Source of the DNA: Pelotomaculum_C sp050950345
GTDB taxonomy: Bacteria > Bacillota > Desulfotomaculia > Desulfotomaculales > Pelotomaculaceae
Length of the DNA: 64,000 nucleotides
Assembly (NCBI GenBank): GCA_050950345.1
Contig: JBMNHK010000001.1
Span: forward strand, 7,791-71,790
Direction of reading: 5' to 3'
Shown here: positions 25,563-35,302 of the stretch, piece after piece
How the letters are laid out: the number at the start of each line of letters is the position of its first letter
Position numbering within the stretch: the first letter of the stretch is position 1
Position numbers and translations under genes: made by a program
The notes under the pieces: model-generated
Databases searched by the model: none
Seen by the model: the letters and a program-made list of their open reading frames with translations, nothing else
What the model was told of the DNA's origin: nothing

Positions 25563-28220
25563 TTAACCTTTATGGTTCACAGCTGCCTGGGCCGCGGCCA
25601 ACCTGGCGATAGGCACCCTAAAGGGTGAGCAACTGACGAAATCCAGACCGGTGATGTGGAAAAACTCGATGGAACTGGGTTCCCCGCCGTGCTCGCCGCA
25701 AATGCCGATCAACAGATCCGGTTTGGTTTGACGGCCTAGATCAACAGCCGTTTGCACAAGCTTACCCACACCTTCGCGATCTAAAACCATAAAGGGGTTT
25801 TCGGCAATGATCTTTTTGTCCACGTAGTCATGTAAGAACTTACCTTCAGCATCATCCCTGGAAAAGCCTAAAGTAGTTTGCGTCAAGTCATTTGTGCCGA
25901 AGGAGAAAAAGTCGGCATAGCTCGCTATTCCGTCAGCTAATAAGGAAGCCCTTGGCGTTTCTATCATCGTTCCCACAGTATAATGAAACTCTACACCGGT
26001 CGTATTCATAACTTCTGAAGCTACCCTGTCCACCATGTCACGCAGGATAGACAGCTCATTTTTGTCAATTACTAAAGGTATCTCAACTTCAGGTACCGGT
26101 TGGTAACCTTCCTTAACTAGTTGAGCAGTAGCATTAAAAATGGCTCTTACCTGCATGGCATATATCTCAGGAAAGGTTATCCCGAGCCGGCAGCCCCTGT
26201 GACCCAGCATGGGGTTCATCTCGTGCAAAGCACGCACTTTACGCAGCATTTCCTCTTTAGCTGCCAGGTCCTTTGCGTTACCATTGGTCAGGCGAAGCCT
26301 GGTAATTTCGACTAATAAATCCTCCAAGTTGGGCAGAAATTCATGTAAAGGCGGATCTAACAGGCGAATGGTCACAGGTAACCCGTCCATGGCCTTCAGT
26401 ATGCCGTAAAAATCATCCTGTTGCATAGGCAGCAGCTTACTAAGTGCAATATCGCGTTCATCATTATTGGTGGCCAGAATCATTTCCTGCACAATCGGCA
26501 GGCGGTCTTGAGACATGAACATATGCTCTGTACGAGTCAGACCAATACCCTCAGCTCCAAACTCTCTTGCCTTAAGGGCATCAGCAGGAGTATCGGCATT
26601 AGCTCGCACACCAAGGGTGCGGAACTCATCCGCCCAATCAAGGAGAAGCTGGAACTCCGACGACAGTTCTGGATCAAGCATCGGCACGGTACCAAGCATA
26701 ACGCTGCCTGATGCCCCGTCCAGCGAAATAACGTCACCCTGCTTAATTAACCGCCCGTCCACTTCGAATTGCTGCCGTTCATAGTCAATCTTTAAGGCTT
26801 CGCAACCACAGACACATGGCTTGCCCATACCCCTGGCAACAACAGCCGCATGGCTGGTCATACCACCTCTTGAAGTCAGTATGCCCTGTGCGGCAACTAT
26901 CCCGTGGATATCGTCCGGCGTAGTTTCTGTACGGACAAGAATAACCTTATCGCCTTCCTGACCCATTTTTTCAGCCACATCAGCATCAAAGACCACTGTA
27001 CCTGAAGCAGCGCCCGGGGAAGCAGGAAGTCCCCTGGCTATAACCTCCAGTTTCGCTGCAGGATCTATGCGGCGGTGTAAAAGCTGGTCAAGCTGACCGG
27101 GTTCAACGCGTAATATAGCCTCTTCCTTGGTAATCAAACCCTCATTGGTCATATCGACAGCAATTTTGATTGCCGCCTGGGCTGTTCTTTTCCCGTTACG
27201 GGTCTGGAGCATCCAGAGCTTACCGCGTTCAATGGTGAACTCAATATCCTGCATATCCCGGTAATGCTTTTCCAATAAGCTACAGGTTGCAGCAAACTCT
27301 TCATATACCTGAGGCATTTCTTGGGCCAGAGCATCAATTGGCTGGGGTGTACGTATGCCGGCCACAACATCCTCACCCTGCGCATTGATCAGGTACTCGC
27401 CGTAAAGCTTTTTCTCTCCGGTAGAAGGGTTGCGGGTAAAAGCCACACCGGTACCGCTATCATTGCCTAAATTGCCAAAAACCATCACCTGGATATTGAC
27501 CGCCGTCCCCAGGTCATCCGGGATCTTGTTTATTTTCCGGTAAACAATAGCGCGGTCGTTATTCCAGGAATTGAAAACAGCATATATAGCCATAAACAGC
27601 TGTTCCATAGGATCCTGAGGGAAAAGCTTTCCTGTTTCCCTCTGGATCAAAGCCTTATAATCCTCAATCACATTGCTCCAGTCTTCTGCTGAGAGCTGAT
27701 GATCAAAGTAAACTTCTGCTCTTCTTTTGTGGTTGTCCAGGATGCGCTCAAATTTATGATGCTCTACGCCCATCACTACATCGCCAAACATATTAATAAA
27801 GCGGCGGTAGCAGTCCATAGCAAACCTTTCATCGCCGGTGCTGACTGCCAGGGCTTGCACAGTTTTATCGTTGAGTCCCAGGTTAAGAATTGTATCCATC
27901 ATACCGGGCATGGAAATCGGAGCTCCCGACCTGACCGACACTAACAAGGGATCCTTTTCGTCACTAAACTTTTTGCCCAGCGATTCTTCCAAAGCTGCCA
28001 TAGCCAACCGTACTTCTTCTTCCATCCCGGCGGGAAACTTCTGTCCCTGAGCAGTAAAGTCCCGGCAAGCTTCGGTGGTAATGATCAAGCCGGGAGGCAC
28101 CGGAAGACCAATGTGGGTCATTTCAGCCAGATTTGCTCCCTTACCGCCCAGGAGATTTTTCATCTCGGCCCTGCCTTCTTTAAATAGATAGACATATTTC
28201 TTACCTGACAAGTCTTTCAC
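25563..28220 (-). CDS. ppdK: pyruvate, phosphate dikinase
   Basis: An 885-aa enzyme interconverting pyruvate + ATP + Pi and PEP + AMP + PPi. The N-terminal ATP-grasp domain has GGKGANLAEM. The central phosphohistidine domain has GGMTSHAAVVARGMGKPCV with the catalytic His and the regulatory Thr (T-S-H). The C-terminal PEP-binding TIM barrel contains GTMIETPRA and FGTNDLTQTT, then GICGEHGG. The frame opens with GTG 28220, but TTG 28211 with AGGGGTG 6 nt upstream is an equally good start (MSGKKYVYLF). It follows its regulator gene ppsR. Confidence 0.96.
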   Translation of the reverse strand: MKDLSGKKYVYLFKEGRAEMKNLLGGKGANLAEMTHIGLPVPPGLIITTEACRDFTAQGQKFPAGMEEEVRLAMAALEESLGKKFSDEKDPLLVSVRSGAPISMPGMMDTILNLGLNDKTVQALAVSTGDERFAMDCYRRFINMFGDVVMGVEHHKFERILDNHKRRAEVYFDHQLSAEDWSNVIEDYKALIQRETGKLFPQDPMEQLFMAIYAVFNSWNNDRAIVYRKINKIPDDLGTAVNIQVMVFGNLGNDSGTGVAFTRNPSTGEKKLYGEYLINAQGEDVVAGIRTPQPIDALAQEMPQVYEEFAATCSLLEKHYRDMQDIEFTIERGKLWMLQTRNGKRTAQAAIKIAVDMTNEGLITKEEAILRVEPGQLDQLLHRRIDPAAKLEVIARGLPASPGAASGTVVFDADVAEKMGQEGDKVILVRTETTPDDIHGIVAAQGILTSRGGMTSHAAVVARGMGKPCVCGCEALKIDYERQQFEVDGRLIKQGDVISLDGASGSVMLGTVPMLDPELSSEFQLLLDWADEFRTLGVRANADTPADALKAREFGAEGIGLTRTEHMFMSQDRLPIVQEMILATNNDERDIALSKLLPMQQDDFYGILKAMDGLPVTIRLLDPPLHEFLPNLEDLLVEITRLRLTNGNAKDLAAKEEMLRKVRALHEMNPMLGHRGCRLGITFPEIYAMQVRAIFNATAQLVKEGYQPVPEVEIPLVIDKNELSILRDMVDRVASEVMNTTGVEFHYTVGTMIETPRASLLADGIASYADFFSFGTNDLTQTTLGFSRDDAEGKFLHDYVDKKIIAENPFMVLDREGVGKLVQTAVDLGRQTKPDLLIGICGEHGGEPSSIEFFHITGLDFVSCSPFRVPIARLAAAQAAVNHKG

Positions 28221-29031
28221 CCCTGTAATAGATTTCTAAAACACGGCTGGCCGTTTCTTCAACTGCCTTATTGGTCACATCTATAATCGAACAGCCGATT
28301 CTTTTCATGAAACCTTCAGCATAATCCAGTTCTTTTAGAATGCGTTCCATGCTGGCATAGTCCGCATTGTTAGGAAGCCCCAGGCTGTTAAGCCGTTCAC
28401 GCCGGATTTCATAAAGCTGTTGAGGCTTGATGGTTAATCCGATCAATCTATGTAGCGGTACCTTTTTGAGCTCATCCGGAGGCGATACTTCAGGCACAAG
28501 CGGTATATTAGCTGCTTTAAGCCTTAAATGGGCCAAATACATGCATAATGGCGTTTTCGATGTGCGGGAAACTCCAAGGATAACCAAATTAGCCCGCGTA
28601 ATGCCCCTTGGGTCTTTACCGTCATCATACTTCACAGCAAATTCAATTGCTTCAACTTTATGGAAGTACTCAGCGTCAGTTTTGCGCACCAATCCAGGTA
28701 CATTTTTAGGGGAATTGTGGACCAGCCCGCTCACGGCATCCATCATAGGGGTAAGCAGGTCAACTGTAGGTATACCCAACCTTTCGGCTTCTTGCAATAA
28801 CCTGTTTCTTAGTTCCGGCACAACAAGAGTGAAGGCGACGACACACCTTAAATGCTTGATACTCTCCAGCAATTCAGGTATTTCATCTGGATCAATAACA
28901 TAAGAAAGCCTGCGAATTTCTATCCCATGGTGGTTAAACTGGCTGGCCGCTGCCTTTGCCATCAGTTCCCCAGTCTCACCTATGGAGTCTGAGATGATGA
29001 ATATGATCGGTTTATTCTCGGCGGAAACCAT
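28201..29031 (-). CDS. ppsR: pyruvate, phosphate dikinase regulatory kinase/phosphotransferase (DUF299)
   Basis: A bifunctional protein that inactivates PPDK by ADP-dependent phosphorylation of its Thr and reactivates it by Pi-dependent dephosphorylation. IIFISDSIGETGE (with SDS/TGE) is at the N-terminus, and LGVSRTSKTPLCMYLA (P-loop) is at about residue 145. The start ATG 29031 (276 aa) is chosen because AAGGGGGTG lies 3-11 nt upstream; the longer frame from 29055 would overlap ccpN. Adjacent ppdK is the obvious target. Confidence 0.93.
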   Translation of the reverse strand: MVSAENKPIIFIISDSIGETGELMAKAAASQFNHHGIEIRRLSYVIDPDEIPELLESIKHLRCVVAFTLVVPELRNRLLQEAERLGIPTVDLLTPMMDAVSGLVHNSPKNVPGLVRKTDAEYFHKVEAIEFAVKYDDGKDPRGITRANLVILGVSRTSKTPLCMYLAHLRLKAANIPLVPEVSPPDELKKVPLHRLIGLTIKPQQLYEIRRERLNSLGLPNNADYASMERILKELDYAEGFMKRIGCSIIDVTNKAVEETASRVLEIYYRGERLVR

Positions 29032-29041
29032 CGACACCCCC

Positions 29042-29686
29042 TTAGTGTGACTCACCCAATTCTACAAAAAGACGGGTAACATTGCTCTTGCTTAAACGGC
29101 CTATTACTTCCAGGCCTTCACTGCCATCAGCCAGGGTTATATTACGCACTACCGGTAGAGCGTCCACCTCATGCATAATCAACTTTTTAGCAGCTGCCCA
29201 AACAGTTTCTTCACTGGTAGTGTAGACAATGTTTGGCATACGGGTCATGATAACTCCCACAGGGAGCTTGTGAATATCTTGCCCGCCAAGTGTGGTCTTG
29301 AGCAAATCCTTACGGGATATAACCCCTTCCAGCAAGCCTACTTCCTTAACTACAATCAGGGTACCCACATCTTTAATAAACAAGCTGACCACAGCGTCGT
29401 AAACCGAGCAATCTTCCGTAACAACAGCAGGAACTGAGCTGATGCTGCCAACTTTTACACTCATTAATTTTTCTACTACCAGCCGGTTAGGCGACCTGCC
29501 GCTATAATAATAACCTACTCTAGGACGGGCTTCCAGCAATCCGGACATAGTAAGGATAGCCAGGTCCGGACGCAGTGTAGCCCTGGTAAGGGATAGCTTT
29601 TCGGCGATCTGTTCGCCGGTAATTGGTCCCGAGTTTTTTACTATTTCGATTATTGTTTCCTGCCGCCTGGTTAACTCCAAATCCAT
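29042..29686 (-). CDS. ccpN: CcpN-type transcriptional repressor (HTH plus two CBS domains)
   Basis: A 214-aa repressor of gluconeogenic genes. The N-terminal winged HTH (about 1-65, TGEQIAEKLSLTRATLRPDLAIL) is followed by two CBS domains (about 75-210) that sense ATP/ADP-type ligands. In B. subtilis, ccpN is co-transcribed with yqfL (ppsR). Here ppdK is added, giving a self-contained unit for PEP/pyruvate control. Operator-like boxes lie directly upstream, suggesting autoregulation. Confidence 0.92.
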   Translation of the reverse strand: MDLELTRRQETIIEIVKNSGPITGEQIAEKLSLTRATLRPDLAILTMSGLLEARPRVGYYYSGRSPNRLVVEKLMSVKVGSISSVPAVVTEDCSVYDAVVSLFIKDVGTLIVVKEVGLLEGVISRKDLLKTTLGGQDIHKLPVGVIMTRMPNIVYTTSEETVWAAAKKLIMHEVDALPVVRNITLADGSEGLEVIGRLSKSNVTRLFVELGESH

Positions 29687-29700
29687 CGCCCCTTAGAGCA

Positions 29701-29723
29701 TATATGACATACTATATGACAAA
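29701..29723 (-). promoter_or_regulatory. two CcpN-box-like sites upstream of ccpN
   Basis: The minus strand carries TATGTCATATA (29701-29711), which fits the B. subtilis CcpN consensus TRTGHYATAYW at every position. TTTGTCATATA (29713-29723) fits at all but one. The sites are in direct repeat, 15-37 bp before the ATG. Confidence 0.6.
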
Positions 29724-29793
29724 TACCCCTCTATATAAAATATACTGTATTGAGCATTAATTCCCTCCTGTAGCGGAAAAATTTTATTTAAGG

Positions 29794-31893
29794 TTAAAGC
29801 CCCTGTCCTTCAACAACAATTTTGCTGAGATCGGCTACTTGCTTAACCAAACCGGCTAATCCGGCTAATAAAGCCAAACGGTTAGCCCGCACCTTTTCAT
29901 CCTCCACCATAACCATCACAGAATTAAAAAAGACGTCCAGGGGTTCCTGCATAGTGGCAATGGCCAGCAGTACAGAACGGTAATCTTTTTTCGCTTCTCC
30001 TTCTTCAACCTTTTGCCTTACCGTCTGCAGGTTTGCGTAGAGCTCCTTTTCGCTGGCGTCTTCCAGCAGGTCTGGATCAACGGAGCCCGCGCCGGAATTT
30101 TTGCTGAGATTGTTCGCCCTGAGAAAGGCAGTCAAAAGCGAGCCAAAAGCCGGGTTACGGCGGAAATCATGCAACGCCTGTAGTTTTAGACTGGTAAGAT
30201 AGAAAACATCGAAATCTCCGGCCAGCACTGCTTCAATGGTATCATATGAATAACCCTCATCGGAAAAAATGCTTCTCAGACGCTGCTTAAAGAAGTCGGC
30301 CACATCATCTTTAACTTTTTCCAGGGGGGCTTTCAGCTTGACCTTCCCCTCATAACGGCGATAAGCGGTTGCAATCAGTTTGTCCAGGGAGAGTTCAATG
30401 CCGCCCTCTAAAATTATATGGCTGATACCTAAGGCCTGGCGCCTTAAAGCATAGGGATCCTGAGAGCCGCTGGGCTGGATGCCGATGGCAAAGCAGCCAA
30501 CTATATTGTCTATTTTATCAGCCAAACTCAATATTTTGCCTGGTAAAGATTCCGGAAGCCGGTCTCCTGCATAACGGGGGAGATAATGCTCAAAAACAGC
30601 TGTGGCGACGCTTTCTCCCTCCCCGGAGCGAACAGCGTATTCTCTGCCCATTACTCCCTGGAGTTCAGGAAACTCAAAAACCATGTTGGTTACCAGATCT
30701 GCTTTGGCCAGATAAGCAGCCCTTAGAGTATCCTGCCGCTCTTTTTCCTCCGCCCCCAGCCATTTGCACAGGGCATCCGCAATCTCGCCAACCCTGACCA
30801 CTTTATCATAAATACTGCCCAGGCTCTCCTGAAATACTACCTTTTCCAAAGCAGGGACTTTATCAGCCAGGGGGTTCTTAAGATCTTCCCGGAAGAAAAA
30901 ATCAGCGTCGGCCAGCCTGGCCTGCAACACTTTTTCATTACCTGCCCGGATGATATCAAGGTGCTCAGATGTGCCATTTATTACGGCAACAAATTTGGGC
31001 AATAAAGAGCCGTCGGTATTCAGTACCGGGAAATAACGCTGGTGCTCCCGCATCGGTGTTACCAGGACTTCTTTGGGCAACTCAAGATAAGCTTCGTTAA
31101 AGCTGCCTACCAGTGCGGTAGGATATTCAACCAGGTTGGTGACCTCGCTCAGCAATTCCTCGTCTTTTTCCACTATGCCACCCACTGCCCTGGCCTGTTC
31201 CTGGATTTGCTGCCATGTTTGCCGGCGTCTTTCCTCAGGATCGACCAGAACATAATTATGACGCATTTGATCAAAGTATTCCTGTGGCGAAAGCAGGCTT
31301 ACCGGCTCATGGGTTAAGAACCGGTGCCCATAACTCATCTGCCCTGCCCGCAAACCGGCAAACTCAAATTCCACAATTTCCTGACCAAAGAGAGATACTA
31401 TCCAGCGAATGGGCCTCGCAAAGCGCACTTCCAGGCTGCCCCAGCGCATCGGTTTTGGAAAATGCAAACTAGTGATTAGCCGTACCGCAGCCTGAGGTAA
31501 AACCTCCGTGGCCGGACGACCCGGTTCCCTCTTCATAGCAAAAACATATTCCACATGGCCTACAGTTTTTTGCATCAATTCCTCTAAACCAACACCCTGA
31601 CTCCTGGCGAAGCCCTCGGCAGCCCTGGTAGGCGTACCATCCGGCTTGTAAGCTACTTTCACTGCCGGACCCTTGACCTCTAACTCAAGGGGTTGTTGAT
31701 TAACAGCTAAACCTTCCACATAAAGGGTAATACGGCGTGGCGTGCCATAAACCCCCAGGGATTTATAGGGCAATCTAAGCTCCGTGAAAAGAGCAGCAGC
31801 ATTTTCCTTTAGTTGTGCTAAAGCAGGTTCCAGAAACCTTGCCGGCATCTCCTCCACACCGATCTCCAGCAGGTAATCCTGCGCGTTATTCAT
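29794..31893 (-). CDS. glyS: glycyl-tRNA synthetase beta subunit
   Basis: A 699-aa subunit of the heterotetrameric bacterial GlyRS. The N-terminus is YLLEIGVEEMPARFL, with GTPRRITLYV and MRWGSLEVRFARPIRW further on. The HD-like domain and C-terminal anticodon-binding region (DALP-like, LRRQALGISHIIL) are complete. The length is normal. The ATG follows GGGAGGCG, 3 bp behind glyQ. Expressed from the T-box-controlled promoter. Confidence 0.97.
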   Translation of the reverse strand: MNNAQDYLLEIGVEEMPARFLEPALAQLKENAAALFTELRLPYKSLGVYGTPRRITLYVEGLAVNQQPLELEVKGPAVKVAYKPDGTPTRAAEGFARSQGVGLEELMQKTVGHVEYVFAMKREPGRPATEVLPQAAVRLITSLHFPKPMRWGSLEVRFARPIRWIVSLFGQEIVEFEFAGLRAGQMSYGHRFLTHEPVSLLSPQEYFDQMRHNYVLVDPEERRRQTWQQIQEQARAVGGIVEKDEELLSEVTNLVEYPTALVGSFNEAYLELPKEVLVTPMREHQRYFPVLNTDGSLLPKFVAVINGTSEHLDIIRAGNEKVLQARLADADFFFREDLKNPLADKVPALEKVVFQESLGSIYDKVVRVGEIADALCKWLGAEEKERQDTLRAAYLAKADLVTNMVFEFPELQGVMGREYAVRSGEGESVATAVFEHYLPRYAGDRLPESLPGKILSLADKIDNIVGCFAIGIQPSGSQDPYALRRQALGISHIILEGGIELSLDKLIATAYRRYEGKVKLKAPLEKVKDDVADFFKQRLRSIFSDEGYSYDTIEAVLAGDFDVFYLTSLKLQALHDFRRNPAFGSLLTAFLRANNLSKNSGAGSVDPDLLEDASEKELYANLQTVRQKVEEGEAKKDYRSVLLAIATMQEPLDVFFNSVMVMVEDEKVRANRLALLAGLAGLVKQVADLSKIVVEGQGL

Positions 31894-31896
31894 TGC

Positions 31897-32775
31897 TTAC
31901 GCCTCCCTCTTCTTCAACAGCGGATAACCCATGGCTTCGCGCTGGTCCACATAGGCCTGGGCGCATAACCGGGCCATATTTCTCACCCTGGCAATAAAAC
32001 CGGTGCGCTCAGTCACACTGATAGCGCCACGGGCGTCCAAAAGGTTAAAAGTATGCGAGCACTTAAGCACATAATCATACGCCGGCAGAACCAGGCCTTT
32101 TTCAATTACCCGTAAGGCTTCCTGCTCATACATCTCAAATAGTTTAAACAGCATATCGACATCTGCTACTTCGAAGTTGTAATGGGAATATTCCACTTCA
32201 CCACGGTGATGCACATCACCATAGGATATATCTTCCACCCAGGTAATGTCGAAAACACTGTTCACACCCTGGATGAACATAGCCAGGCGTTCAAGACCGT
32301 ATGTAATTTCAGCGGATACGGGATGACAGTCTATACCGCCGCACTGCTGGAAGTAAGTAAACTGAGTTACCTCCATACCGTCCAGCCAGACCTCCCAGCC
32401 CAGACCCCAGGCGCCCAGGGTTGGGGATTCCCAGTTGTCTTCAACAAAACGGATATCGTGTTGTTCAGGGACAATACCGATAGCCCTCAGGCTGTCCAGA
32501 TAAACCTCCTGCACATCATCCGGTGACGGCTTTAATATTACCTGGTATTGATAGTAATGCTGCAAGCGGTTGGGATTCTCTCCATAGCGGCCGTCGGTAG
32601 GTCGCCGCGAAGGCTCTACATAAGCCACTCGCCACGGCTCAGGACCCAGTGCCATCAAAAATGTTGCCGGATTCATCGTGCCGGCGCCCTTTTCAACGTC
32701 GTAAGGCTGCCGGATGAGGCACTTCTGTTGCGACCAGAAGGCATCCAGCTTAAGTATAAGATCTTGAAAATTCAT
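31897..32775 (-). CDS. glyQ: glycyl-tRNA synthetase alpha subunit
   Basis: The 292-aa catalytic subunit, forming Gly-tRNA with GlyS. MNFQDLILKLDAFW is the conserved start. The ATG at 32775 has GGGAGG 6 nt upstream, while the longer frame begins inside the leader. EKGAGTMNPATFL, EPSRRPTDGRYGENPNRLQHYYQ and GWEVWLDGMEVTQFTYFQQ are class II active-site segments. Followed immediately by glyS. Confidence 0.97.
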   Translation of the reverse strand: MNFQDLILKLDAFWSQQKCLIRQPYDVEKGAGTMNPATFLMALGPEPWRVAYVEPSRRPTDGRYGENPNRLQHYYQYQVILKPSPDDVQEVYLDSLRAIGIVPEQHDIRFVEDNWESPTLGAWGLGWEVWLDGMEVTQFTYFQQCGGIDCHPVSAEITYGLERLAMFIQGVNSVFDITWVEDISYGDVHHRGEVEYSHYNFEVADVDMLFKLFEMYEQEALRVIEKGLVLPAYDYVLKCSHTFNLLDARGAISVTERTGFIARVRNMARLCAQAYVDQREAMGYPLLKKREA

Positions 32776-32815
32776 ATTTGCCTCCCTCAAAAAACACCTT
32801 GTAGAAGATTTTGGA

Positions 32816-33120
32816 ATAAACAAAAACTCCCGTTCCCGGTATCGCTACCAGGGACGAGAGCTAATCCCGCGGTTCCACCCTGCTTGGCGGCAGCCATGAT
32901 CAATAAAGCCATCTAGCCATCCGCCCTCTTTTAAGCAAGTTTTACTCACTTAAACCGACTGATTAAAACAAAACAAAATACACTTTGTCCGGTCTTAAGT
33001 TTTCCTCTTGCGGCTTGGAAACCCCCTTCACCGGCACAGCTTTACCCGCTTCCACCAATACGGGCTCTCTAAAAAAACAGTGTCCGGCTACTCATTTTCT
33101 TCATCGCCTGATATTTTTTT
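32816..33120 (-). promoter_or_regulatory. T-box riboswitch (glycine) upstream of glyQS
   Basis: The T-box sequence AGGGTGGAACCGCGG is at 32868-32882 on the minus strand. The terminator hairpin CTCTCGTCCC/GGGAACGGGAG with T5 is at 32822-32860, and CGTCCCT is the alternative antiterminator arm. The upstream part (to ~33115) must contain stem I. I could not assign the specifier codon with certainty; Gly is inferred from the genes. Uncharged tRNA-Gly switches transcription on. Confidence 0.92.
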
Positions 33121-33122
33121 TC

Positions 33123-33151
33123 AATTTAACAGATCCCGTGTCTAATGTCAA
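33123..33151 (-). promoter_or_regulatory. glyQS promoter
   Basis: Perfect TTGACA (33146-33151), a 17-bp spacer and TAAATT (33123-33128) on the minus strand, just upstream of the T-box leader and overlapping the gap behind the DUF4342 gene. Confidence 0.85.
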
Positions 33152-33164
33152 TGCCCTGTTCCGT

Positions 33165-33569
33165 TCATAAGTCATAAGGAACCATGTCCTCGCGGGCAAA
33201 CTCCCAGGAGTAATTGTTGGCCATGGCGATCACAGCACTAAGGGCTCCCACAACAGCCAGCTCACGGCTGGACAATGCCCCGATGAGGCCCAGGGCGCCA
33301 ACAGAAGCAGGGACTTCCAACACTGTCGCATCGTCTTTTTTTAATTTAATTTTATAGTCTTGACTTTTGTGCATTATGGCTTTAAGCTGCTCGACTGCCT
33401 CCAGGCTCATCGCCTGTAAGCGCTCCCCTAAGCCAAGGCCCCTCTCTTCAAAAGCAACAAGGGCCTGCACCACGTCACCATCGGCTTCCTCAAGGGCTTT
33501 CCTGGCCTCCTTATAACCAACGCCCAACCTTGCTCGCAGGATGTCAATCTTTTCTAAATCACCGTACAT
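33165..33569 (-). CDS. UBA/TS-N plus DUF4342 protein
   Basis: A 134-aa protein. Residues 1-45 (IDILRARLGVGYKEARKALEEADGDVVQALVAFEE) resemble the ubiquitin-associated/EF-Ts N-terminal helix bundle. The rest is the DUF4342 domain with a Gly/Ala-rich hydrophobic segment (about 90-120) that may lie in or on the membrane. Function unknown. It replaces the small yqzL seen between recO and glyQ in B. subtilis. Confidence 0.75.
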   Translation of the reverse strand: MYGDLEKIDILRARLGVGYKEARKALEEADGDVVQALVAFEERGLGLGERLQAMSLEAVEQLKAIMHKSQDYKIKLKKDDATVLEVPASVGALGLIGALSSRELAVVGALSAVIAMANNYSWEFAREDMVPYDL

Positions 33570-33619
33570 TTTTGTCCCTCCCTCACCATTACTTTTATTT
33601 ACTCCCCGAATGGTGTTTT

Positions 33620-34363
33620 TTATACATAACGGGACAAAAAAGCAGCTGACTTTAATTCCCTTTCCAGATAATACCTGATATATCTTTGCAGCATCACCCG
33701 CAGCTGTTTTTTGTTTGCCTCCCCGGCTCTCAATTGATGCAATCTAGCCGGTTCCCAACTAATTAACATTTTAAGCAGTTCAACCTGTCCCTTATTACAG
33801 GGCACAGCATCAGGCTCTAAATGGCTGCAGGTATCGCACAAGACCCCTCCCATGGCCGGGCTAAAGGCAAGTTTACCCGGCAGGAGCTCACCGCCGCAAG
33901 CGGCACAGGTCTCTAAAACAGGACGATAACCCAAAACAGTCACTATTTTTAATTCAAAAGCTCTTGTTAATAATTCCAGGTCCTTCTTTGTTTCCAGCAT
34001 GCGGAAGGTGTTCAATAATAACCAAAAAAGCTCTTCGTTGGCTTGCCCTTCCAGGGTGAAAGCATCAGCTAATTCAGCGATATAGCTGGCCCGGCTGATC
34101 CCCTCCAGGTCACTTCTGAGAGACGGGAACAGCTCTCTGCCTTCACACTGGCTCACCGAGTCAAGCTCGCGCCCCCTATGAATGAGAAAACTGCTGCGGC
34201 TAAAAAGCTGCACGAAGCCGCGTTTACGGCTGGAGGGCTTCGCTACACCATGGGCCATGACCTTAAGCTTACCTTGCTCTCTTGAAAAGATGACCAGGAG
34301 CCTGTTTCCTTCGCCACAATCTATCGATCTCAGCACAATGGCGTCTAATGTAAATAGTTTCAC
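33620..34363 (-). CDS. recO: DNA repair protein RecO
   Basis: A 247-aa recombination mediator that loads RecA and anneals strands with RecF/RecR. The N-terminal OB fold begins FTLDAIVLRSIDCGEGNRLLVIF. A C-terminal zinc site is formed by CAACGGEL and LCDTCSHLE (four Cys). The start is GTG 34363. It follows era by 26 bp, as in most Bacillota. Confidence 0.93.
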   Translation of the reverse strand: MKLFTLDAIVLRSIDCGEGNRLLVIFSREQGKLKVMAHGVAKPSSRKRGFVQLFSRSSFLIHRGRELDSVSQCEGRELFPSLRSDLEGISRASYIAELADAFTLEGQANEELFWLLLNTFRMLETKKDLELLTRAFELKIVTVLGYRPVLETCAACGGELLPGKLAFSPAMGGVLCDTCSHLEPDAVPCNKGQVELLKMLISWEPARLHQLRAGEANKKQLRVMLQRYIRYYLERELKSAAFLSRYV

Positions 34364-34389
34364 TGGCTGTACTCCGTTTTATAATCAAG

Positions 34390-35298
34390 CTACTCTTCTT
34401 GCCGGTAGCCAAAGTTATGCAATTGTCCTTCCCTGTTGCGCCAATCTGCTTTCACCTTAACCCATAGTTCCAAATATATTTTGGAGCCCAGCAGATTTTC
34501 CATCTCTTCACGGGCTGACTGACCGATCTTTTTAAGCATACTGCCGCCTTTGCCGATGAGAATCCCTTTCTGTGACTCCCTTTCCGTATAGATAAGGGCA
34601 CGCACATCCACCACACCATTGGGCCTTTCATTTAACTCCTCAATCACTACAGCAACGGAATGAGGTATTTCCTGTGACGTTAACTCCAGCACTTTCTCCC
34701 GGATCAATTCGGCCATGATAAAGGTTTCCGGTCTGTCAGTGATCATATCCTCCGGATAATACTGCGGGCCTGCCGGCAGATACCCGGTGATTAGCTCAAG
34801 GAGCAGCGCCACGTTATCACCCGTCAGGGCCGAAACCGGTACCACCTCGGCAAAATTATACAGTTTGCTGTACTGCTCAATCATAGGCAGGATTTCTTCG
34901 CGCCTTATCAGGTCAACCTTGTTAATCACCAACAGCACCGGGGTCTTAATCTCTTTTAGTTTGTTGATGATAAATAGATCCCCCGGGCCAGGCAGTTGAT
35001 CCGCCTCCACAAGAAATAGGACTATGTCAACCTCCTGCAAGGTTTTCAATGCTACCTGCACCAAATGTTCGCCCAAACGGTGTTTCGGCTTATGAAAACC
35101 GGGCGTATCCAGAAAAATCACCTGATAGCCGTCTGCAGTCAATACGCTCAGAATCTTGTTGCGCGTAGTTTGAGGTTTATCGGATACAATGGTTACTTTT
35201 TTACCGACCATTCTGTTCAACAGAGTGGACTTGCCTACATTCGTGCGGCCGATAAGGGCTGCAAATCCGGATTTAAAATCATTTTTCAAGGGGTCCAA
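34390..35298 (-). CDS. era: GTPase Era
   Basis: A 302-aa essential GTPase that binds the 3' end of 16S rRNA during 30S assembly. G1 is GRTNVGKST, G2 is TTRN, G3 is DTPGFH, and G4 is NKVD. The C-terminal KH domain includes ILIGKGGSMLKKIG. The start is TTG 35298 with AAGGTGAAC upstream, 4 bp from the cdd stop. Confidence 0.96.
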   Translation of the reverse strand: MDPLKNDFKSGFAALIGRTNVGKSTLLNRMVGKKVTIVSDKPQTTRNKILSVLTADGYQVIFLDTPGFHKPKHRLGEHLVQVALKTLQEVDIVLFLVEADQLPGPGDLFIINKLKEIKTPVLLVINKVDLIRREEILPMIEQYSKLYNFAEVVPVSALTGDNVALLLELITGYLPAGPQYYPEDMITDRPETFIMAELIREKVLELTSQEIPHSVAVVIEELNERPNGVVDVRALIYTERESQKGILIGKGGSMLKKIGQSAREEMENLLGSKIYLELWVKVKADWRNREGQLHNFGYRQEE

Positions 35299-35302
35299 AA
35301 GT

